A stretch of 39,843 nt of DNA, taken from an uncultured Flavobacteriales bacterium. Lineage in GTDB: Bacteria > Bacteroidota > Bacteroidia > Flavobacteriales_D > Crocinitomicaceae. The position numbers and the translations under genes are program-made. This document shows, piece by piece, positions 35,075-39,843 of this stretch. The notes under the pieces were generated by a model. It did no database searches and was not told the DNA's origin. It was given only the letters and a program-made list of their open reading frames with translations. The stretch spans positions 1 through 39,843 of the forward strand of contig CAIJTF010000002.1 of the NCBI GenBank assembly GCA_903823565.1, in the 5' to 3' direction. Numbering within the stretch: position 1 is the first letter of the stretch; every line of letters begins with the position of its first letter.

Positions 35075-35505
35075 GATGATGTTTGTTTAATTCCATAAAA
35101 ATAAAGCGAATGATGTTGGATTTCAACACCAAAAAGCTCTTCAATGGTCGATTTAATTTGTTGAATTCGTGGATCACAAAATTCTATAACTTCTCCAGTA
35201 TCGGTTAGAATAACGTGATCGTGTTGTTTTGAACCATGGGCTTTTTCGAATTGCGCCATGTTTTTTCCAAATTGATGCTTTCGAACAAGGTTGCAAGCCA
35301 AAAGCAAATCAATGGTATTGTAGAGGGTGGCCCTTGAAACCCGATAATTATCGGATTTCATAAGAAGGTAGAGTTGTTCAATATCAAAGTGTCCCTCCAT
35401 TCCATAAATTTCATCGAGTATGGCAAAACGTTCAGGGGTTTTTCGGTGACCGTTCTGTTCCAAATAGGCTGAGAAAATATTTTTGACTTTTTCTTTGAGC
35501 TCCAC
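35071..35505 (-). CDS. Fur family transcriptional regulator without the structural CxxC zinc site
   Basis: DNA-binding metalloregulator of 144 residues. The winged-helix part contains [15 protein letters not shown] and [14 protein letters not shown], and the dimer domain starts at [15 protein letters not shown]. In E. coli Fur the equivalent is HDHLICLDCGKVIEF, so both Cys of the first CxxC are replaced here and the second C-terminal pair is also absent. The regulatory metal-site histidines are kept (HDH and HHSLY). Whether it senses iron, zinc or peroxide cannot be told. The start is a GTG at 35505, 18 bases after the -7 box; no in-frame ATG is available. First gene of the fur-STAS-purA-ostA operon. 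Confidence 0.9.
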   Translation of the reverse strand: MELKEKVKNIFSAYLEQNGHRKTPERFAILDEIYGMEGHFDIEQLYLLMKSDNYRVSRATLYNTIDLLLACNLVRKHQFGKNMAQFEKAHGSKQHDHVILTDTGEVIEFCDPRIQQIKSTIEELFGVEIQHHSLYFYGIKQTSS

Positions 35506-35523
35506 AAGATGCCAATTTATGGT

Positions 35524-35532
35524 GCAAATTTA
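35524..35532 (-). promoter_or_regulatory. -7 box of the fur-STAS-purA-ostA operon
   Basis: The minus strand reads TAAATTTGC, a full TAnnTTTG match followed by C, 18 bases before the GTG start of fur. It supports the GTG start. No palindromic Fur box was recognised around it. Confidence 0.6.
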
Positions 35533-35618
35533 CTTTTTATTCGCACCTGAAAGCCTTGTAAAAAGGGACATATTTTAAAGGTTTTGAACACTTTTTCAAC
35601 GAATTTTTTATTTCTCCG

Positions 35619-35627
35619 TACTTTTGC
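35619..35627 (+). promoter_or_regulatory. -7 box abutting the second GT2 gene start
   Basis: TACTTTTGC, then ACC, then the ATG at 35631. The layout repeats that of uvrB almost base for base (TTTGyACCATG). The transcription start would fall at or within the ATG, predicting a leaderless mRNA. Confidence 0.55.
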
Positions 35628-35630
35628 ACC

Positions 35631-36371
35631 ATGCTCAATGGAAAAAAGATCGTAATCGTGCTTCCTGCTTACAATGCGGCGGATACCTTGGCCATGACCT
35701 ATCAAGAAATTCCCTTTGATATCGTGGATGAAGTGGTGTTGGTGGATGATGCCAGCAAAGACGCAACATCAAGCCTCGCTTCCTCCTTGGGAATTACCCA
35801 CGTTATTCGACACGAAGTTAACCGAGGCTACGGTGGCAATCAAAAGTCCTGCTATCAAAAAGCCCTTGAACTTCAAGCGGATATTATCATTATGTTGCAT
35901 CCCGATTATCAATATACTCCGAAATTAATCCACGCCATGGCATCGATAATTGCCTACGATGTATATCCAGTCGTAATGGGGTCGCGGATTCTTGGAAAAG
36001 GCGCATTGAAAGGTGGAATGCCCTTGTACAAATACATTGCAAACCGGTTTTTAACCTTGGGACAAAACATTCTTATGGGCCAAAAACTATCCGAATACCA
36101 TTCAGGATATCGCGCTTTCTCGAAAGCTGTATTTGATCGCATTAACATCGAAAAGAATTCCGATGACTTTGTATTTGATAACCAAATGCTTGCTCAAATT
36201 TTTTACGCGGGTTTTGAAATTGGTGAGGTAACCTGTCCTACTAAGTATTTTGAAGAAGCTTCTTCCATTAATTTTTCGCGCTCCGTGAAATACGGTCTAG
36301 GAGTAGTGGGTGTTAGTTTAGGGTACCGGCTAGCAAAATGGGGAATACGAAAAAATAAAATTTATCATTAA
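35631..36371 (+). CDS. Family 2 glycosyltransferase (dolichol-phosphate-mannose synthase-like)
   Basis: GT-A glycosyltransferase of 246 residues. It begins with IVIVLPAYNAADTL (7-20), then VDDASKDAT (37-45) and the metal-binding-type stretch LHPDYQYTP (about 87-95), followed by SGYRAFSK, which resembles the conserved S-G-x-R-x-x of DPM1-like and DPG-like enzymes. There is no clear membrane span, so it is probably a cytosolic enzyme adding sugar to a lipid or glycan carrier. Substrate unknown. The ATG is four bases after the G of the promoter box. ettA follows six bases after the stop, so the two share a transcript. Confidence 0.9.
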   Translation: MLNGKKIVIVLPAYNAADTLAMTYQEIPFDIVDEVVLVDDASKDATSSLASSLGITHVIRHEVNRGYGGNQKSCYQKALELQADIIIMLHPDYQYTPKLIHAMASIIAYDVYPVVMGSRILGKGALKGGMPLYKYIANRFLTLGQNILMGQKLSEYHSGYRAFSKAVFDRINIEKNSDDFVFDNQMLAQIFYAGFEIGEVTCPTKYFEEASSINFSRSVKYGLGVVGVSLGYRLAKWGIRKNKIYH

Positions 36372-36377
36372 AAAGTT

Positions 36378-38060
36378 ATGTCCGACGATAAAAAAATAAT
36401 TTTCTCTATGGTGGGGGTTTCGAAAGCCACCCCGCAAGGAAAACAGATTATTAAGAACATTTATTTGAGCTTCTTTTATGGAGCCAAAATCGGAATCATT
36501 GGGCTCAACGGTTCCGGAAAATCAACCGTTATGAAAATCATTGCCGGTTTGGATCAATCCTATCAAGGCGATGTGGTTTTTTCCCCGGGCTACAGCGTAG
36601 GGTACCTGCCTCAAGAACCCGAGCTCGACCCAAAGAAAACGGTTAAGGAAATTGTGTTGGAAGGAGCGCAGGAAACGGTGGATGTACTAAAAGAGTACGA
36701 GGATATCAACAATGCTTTCATGGATGAAGAGGTGATGAACGATCCCGATAAAATGGATAAGCTCATCGCTCGTCAAGGGGAAGTTCAAGATAAAATCGAT
36801 GCCTTAGATGCGTGGGAATTGGATAATAAAATTGAAAGAGCAATGGACGCCCTTCGATGTCCACCAGACGATCAATCCATTGAATCCCTTTCTGGGGGAG
36901 AGAAGAGGAGGGTGGCCCTTTGCCGTCTTTTGCTCCAAAATCCTGACGTTTTGCTTTTGGATGAACCCACAAACCACTTGGATGCGGAATCAATCGATTG
37001 GCTTGAACAACATTTGCAGCAATACAAGGGTACCGTAATTGCCGTGACCCACGACCGGTATTTCTTGGACAACGTAGCGGGTTGGATCCTCGAATTGGAT
37101 CGGGGAGAGGGCATTCCTTGGAAAGGAAATTACTCGTCTTGGTTGGAACAAAAAGGAAAACGCCTGAAAGAGGAAGAAAAGACCGAATCCAAACGCCAGC
37201 GAATGCTTGCCCAAGAGCTGGAGTGGGTAAGGATGAATCCCAAGGCCAGACAGGCAAAATCCAAGGCCAGGTTGCAGAACTATGAAAAAATGTTGGCCGA
37301 GGACGGAAGAGAGAAAGAAGCAACTTTGGAAATCCCTATTCCGAATGGTCCGAGATTGGGTACCAACGTTATCGAGGCGAAAAACGTAGCCAAAAGTTTT
37401 GGTGAGAAATTACTGTATGTCGATTTAAATTTTTCCCTTCCACCTGCAGGAATTGTTGGAATTATTGGTCCGAACGGAGCGGGAAAAACTACCCTTTTCA
37501 AAATGATTATGGAAGAGCTTCAGCCCGATAATGGCACCTTTCAGGTCGGTGAAACGGTTAAACTTGGGTACGTAGACCAAAACCATAAAGCCATGGATCC
37601 CAATAAGACCGTTTTCGATGTAGTATCCAACGGTTTAGAATTCATAGAAATTGGGAACCAGAAAATTAATTCACGTGCCTACCTGTCTAAGTTTAATTTT
37701 AACGGCTCCGATCAAAATAAAAAAGTGGGCGTCCTTTCAGGCGGGGAGCGTAACCGACTTCATCTTGCGATGACCCTGATGATTGAAGCCAACGTGCTTT
37801 TATTGGATGAACCGACCAACGACATCGACGTGAATACCCTGCGTGCTTTGGAGGAAGGGATTGAACGTTTTGCAGGTTGCGCTGTCGTTATTTCGCACGA
37901 CCGATGGTTTTTGGATCGTATTTGTACCCATATCTTAGCCTTCGAAGGAGAATCTAAGGTGTATTGGTTTGAGGGATCCTATTCCGACTATGAGGAAAAC
38001 CGCAAGAAACGCCTCGGGGATTCAGGCCCTAAACGCATAAAATATCGGAAAATCGTTTAA
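36378..38060 (+). CDS. ettA: Energy-dependent translational throttle protein EttA (ABC-F)
   Basis: Soluble ABC-F ATPase of 560 residues, the usual EttA length. Two ATPase domains: Walker A GLNGSGKST (42-50) and GPNGAGKTT; signatures LSGGEKRR and LSGGERNR; Walker B LLDEPTNHLD and LLDEPTNDID. The basic helical linker between them (KQRMLAQEL-like to NYEKML region) is the P-site tRNA interaction motif that defines ABC-F proteins. The C-terminal PKRIKYRKI resembles other EttA ends. E. coli EttA binds the ribosomal E site and gates elongation by ATP/ADP ratio. It shares TTAA stops with the small broken gene on the minus strand. Confidence 0.95.
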   Translation: MSDDKKIIFSMVGVSKATPQGKQIIKNIYLSFFYGAKIGIIGLNGSGKSTVMKIIAGLDQSYQGDVVFSPGYSVGYLPQEPELDPKKTVKEIVLEGAQETVDVLKEYEDINNAFMDEEVMNDPDKMDKLIARQGEVQDKIDALDAWELDNKIERAMDALRCPPDDQSIESLSGGEKRRVALCRLLLQNPDVLLLDEPTNHLDAESIDWLEQHLQQYKGTVIAVTHDRYFLDNVAGWILELDRGEGIPWKGNYSSWLEQKGKRLKEEEKTESKRQRMLAQELEWVRMNPKARQAKSKARLQNYEKMLAEDGREKEATLEIPIPNGPRLGTNVIEAKNVAKSFGEKLLYVDLNFSLPPAGIVGIIGPNGAGKTTLFKMIMEELQPDNGTFQVGETVKLGYVDQNHKAMDPNKTVFDVVSNGLEFIEIGNQKINSRAYLSKFNFNGSDQNKKVGVLSGGERNRLHLAMTLMIEANVLLLDEPTNDIDVNTLRALEEGIERFAGCAVVISHDRWFLDRICTHILAFEGESKVYWFEGSYSDYEENRKKRLGDSGPKRIKYRKIV

Positions 38061-38287
38061 TTTTTGCATTTCGATTTCGGTAGAAATTCGAAGGAGCAAT
38101 TGGGAAAACGTTCCTTGATTTGACGCACTATGTCCGCGTCATTAGTTCCTGTTATGGAGGTGACGTAGGTGGATTGTTTACAGACGATTTTAACGCATTT
38201 TGTTAAGGTTGTGGGTTCCTCTTGTCCAGAATAGGGAAACAAAAAAAATAAAATTTAAAGGCTGGATAGGCTTAAATAGGTTTTCAT
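38057..38287 (-). pseudogene. Small secreted protein gene interrupted by an in-frame TAA in the signal peptide
   Basis: From an ATG at 38287 the frame reads MKTYLSLSSL, a TAA stop at 38257-38255, then ILFFLFPYSGQEEP and onward to the stop at 38057, all in one frame. Without the stop it would be a 76-residue protein with a convincing signal peptide (Lys, a long hydrophobic core, cleavage near SGQ) and a mature domain of about 55 residues with four Cys and the segment TGTNDADIVRQIKERFP. The family is not recognised. The part after the stop looks coding and ends at a TTAA shared with ettA, as other real genes here do. It could be a recent nonsense mutation, a sequence error, or translated from a weak TTG at 38242. 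Confidence 0.5.
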
Positions 38288-38317
38288 AGTTTGTTGTTTT
38301 CCCGAATATACTGTTTT

Positions 38318-39370
38318 TTATGCTGATTCCTTTTTTCTTCGGATGAGAAGTTTTAACCAAAGCGGAATGCAAGCGTAGGTTTTCCACAACCCTGTGCGAC
38401 CAAGGGTAGCCAACATCCCATAAAAGTACCAACGGAAATGATCCGTAAACCCGAAGGCGGAGGGCAGCACTTTAGCCTCATAACCCAACTGTTGACGAAT
38501 TTCATACGTTTTGTGCAAAATAAGGCGTTCTTGCTTCCCGTTCAAAATCGTTTCAGAACCTTGAAGGGGTTCCTTAAGTAAGCCTCGATGAAAATCTTTC
38601 AATTTAGCGATGAATTCCTTAGAAAGTCGTTCCTCTCTTGCCTTAAGCAAGGCATTAAATCCCGCCGAATATTCCAATTGACCCTCATGGTATGGGACGT
38701 CTAACGCTCGATTTAAAGTGGCGAGCACTTCTTCCGGTTGGTCTATTAAATCCTCGAAGGAGATTAGGGTAATCGATTTAAATCGCAGACAGCGACGGTA
38801 GGTATTTTTCCACAGGTGGGCCAAATACAATGGATGGCTGAAATAATCGATGCGTCTTCGGTGCTTTGCCTTTACATTGGGAATTACGTCGCGGGTAAGT
38901 ACGATAATTTTTGCATCGGGAAAGGTATTTTCAATAAATGACTGATGAAAAACGTATTTCATTTGTTTGTCGATTAGCACGCGAATTCCCCCTTTCTCTT
39001 TGCATCTCGAATCGTAAAAATGAAGATAACACAACTTTATCAATCGGTCGTAGCTTAGCGCCTTCGCATGATGCATCAGCTCCGCCTTTAGTGCCTCTTT
39101 CGAATCAAAATACAAGTTGAAATTTTTTTCGAATAAGCGTGCGAATTGTTCGGTAAATAAGGTTATTTCCTTTTCTGTCCACCGAATTTTCTTACCATAG
39201 CGTCTGTAAAAATACAAGGCAAATGGTTCCTCGGAGGCCACAAGTACTTCAGGGTGCATATTCAGCATTGCCGTGAGTAACGATGACCCGGTTCGTTCGG
39301 TGCAAAAAATAAAATGTACGGGAAGGGCATCAATTTCTTCAGAACTCCACATCGCGCCTCCGTTTTGCAT
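38318..39370 (-). CDS. Sulfotransferase family protein
   Basis: Predicted PAPS-dependent sulfotransferase of 350 residues. The 5'-phosphosulfate-binding loop is in FIFCTERTGSSLLTAML (20-36), and the 3'-phosphate-binding segment is VLTRDVIPNVKAKHRRR (157-173). A later FEDLIDQPEEVL matches the conserved region near the end of the catalytic domain. It would transfer sulfate to an unknown lipid, glycan or small molecule. The ATG at 39370 overlaps the upstream sulfotransferase gene by 32 bases; a second ATG at 39352 would reduce this to 14. The broken small gene follows after 30 bases. Confidence 0.85.
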   Translation of the reverse strand: MQNGGAMWSSEEIDALPVHFIFCTERTGSSLLTAMLNMHPEVLVASEEPFALYFYRRYGKKIRWTEKEITLFTEQFARLFEKNFNLYFDSKEALKAELMHHAKALSYDRLIKLCYLHFYDSRCKEKGGIRVLIDKQMKYVFHQSFIENTFPDAKIIVLTRDVIPNVKAKHRRRIDYFSHPLYLAHLWKNTYRRCLRFKSITLISFEDLIDQPEEVLATLNRALDVPYHEGQLEYSAGFNALLKAREERLSKEFIAKLKDFHRGLLKEPLQGSETILNGKQERLILHKTYEIRQQLGYEAKVLPSAFGFTDHFRWYFYGMLATLGRTGLWKTYACIPLWLKLLIRRKKESA

Positions 39371-39843
39371 CTATTCGTTCGACCCAGCGTTCAAAATACC
39401 AAACCTTTACCCCAATGGGGAGCCTATGAAAAAGAAAGTCCTTTACCGCTGTGAAATGTACCTTTAAACGAAATCCAACGGCCATTCCCTGATAAATTAA
39501 TCGACGGTAGGGTAAAATTGAAAGGCTAGGGATATAACCATAACGCAGGCCCCTTTTTCCTGCAAGCGCCTCGCATTTTTCGATTTCGTTTCGCGTTAGC
39601 CCTTCTCGCCATCGTTCTGTTGCTTCCGCGTTTATCGGTTTGGATAAATCGCCAAACCGTTTGATCATTCGTTTAGCCCGCGGAAACCGATTTCGTACCT
39701 CTGCTTCGTAGGCTCGCTGGTAAGGAACCAAGGCTGCTTTATAATTGGGAAAGGGATCAAGACCCAAGAAATCGAGAATTCGATTCCACTCGGTGTCACA
39801 GTTGGTAACTAAGTCCTCATAACGAACCAATAACACCCGTTCA
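39339..39843 (-). CDS. Sulfotransferase family protein, C-terminal part
   Basis: The frame is open to the right edge, so only the last 167 codons are inside. It begins with ERVLLVRYEDLVTN and then ILDFLGLDPFPNY, the conserved C-terminal segment of sulfotransferase domains (vRYEDL...fLGL). The N-terminal PAPS-binding loop must lie outside the window. A basic region rich in Arg and Lys closes the protein. It overlaps the next sulfotransferase gene, so they are likely one transcript. Similarity between the two is at family level only, so this is not a recent tandem copy. Confidence 0.78.
   Translation of the reverse strand, partial: ERVLLVRYEDLVTNCDTEWNRILDFLGLDPFPNYKAALVPYQRAYEAEVRNRFPRAKRMIKRFGDLSKPINAEATERWREGLTRNEIEKCEALAGKRGLRYGYIPSLSILPYRRLIYQGMAVGFRLKVHFTAVKDFLFHRLPIGVKVWYFERWVERIDAKRRRDVEF

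Noticed and set aside
36763..37323. Long minus-strand open frame (186 codons) opposite ettA
   Set aside because: Composition follows the ettA codons, it has no promoter and no recognisable domain; it is a shadow frame.
1..39843. CRISPR array, insertion sequence, tRNA/rRNA genes, toxin-antitoxin or defence system
   Set aside because: No regularly spaced direct repeats, transposase-like proteins, inverted-repeat ends or known defence domains were recognised on either strand.

Overview
The window is a chromosomal stretch of a Bacteroidota bacterium, most likely a member of Flavobacteriales or a close relative; no species call is justified. Support comes from promoter boxes of the Bacteroidota type (TAnnTTTG) ahead of many genes, a giant surface protein with SprB repeats and a type IX secretion (T9SS) type-B C-terminal sorting domain, OstA-like, DUF5606, DUF1573 and long-form NusB proteins, and a Fur protein without structural zinc cysteines. 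The DNA is AT-leaning and extremely compact. No gene-free stretch exceeds about 130 bases. No rRNA, tRNA, CRISPR array, insertion sequence, prophage or plasmid function was seen.

Layout from left to right. 1-3762: the first codons of a DUF5606 gene (minus), then a DbpA-like RNA helicase and typA (plus). 3759-6643: a LolC/LolE-like permease with an extra periplasmic segment (minus), then a NamZ/DUF1343 exo-muramidase (plus). 6640-15795: a long minus-strand run read in the order uvrB, DUF3817, YkgJ-type, GT2 glycosyltransferase, SprB-repeat surface protein, SDR, tatA, purE. 15870-18443: rpsA with a UUCG-loop terminator and a possibly structured leader, then yqgE. 18486-20725: ppx/gppA-like and hisS (plus). 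20686-22974: an ABC exporter and a YfcE-like phosphoesterase (minus). 23060-25852: leucine dehydrogenase, nusB, a DUF1573 lipoprotein and yajC (plus). 25853-27241: a secreted M28 peptidase (minus). 27318-31940: ychF, fahA and rel (plus). 31937-35505: the minus operon fur, STAS, purA, ostA-like. 35631-38060: a GT2 glycosyltransferase and ettA (plus). 38057-39843: two overlapping sulfotransferase genes and a small secreted-protein gene broken by an in-frame stop (minus).

Most content is housekeeping: translation and its control (rpsA, hisS, typA, ettA, ychF, rel, the helicase), purine synthesis (purA, purE), repair (uvrB), envelope and secretion (tatA, yajC, permease, OstA-like, surface protein, sulfotransferases). 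No clearly new multi-gene system was found.

The most unusual signals are architectural. Four convergent gene pairs share one palindromic TTAA as both stop codons. Three genes (uvrB, the second GT2 gene, ppx) have a promoter -7 box almost touching the start codon, which predicts leaderless mRNAs. The rpsA leader holds two hairpins with complementary loops. A small secreted-protein gene carries a stop codon inside its signal peptide. The permease has an insertion of about 130 residues, and the ABC exporter has an Asp in place of the catalytic Glu.
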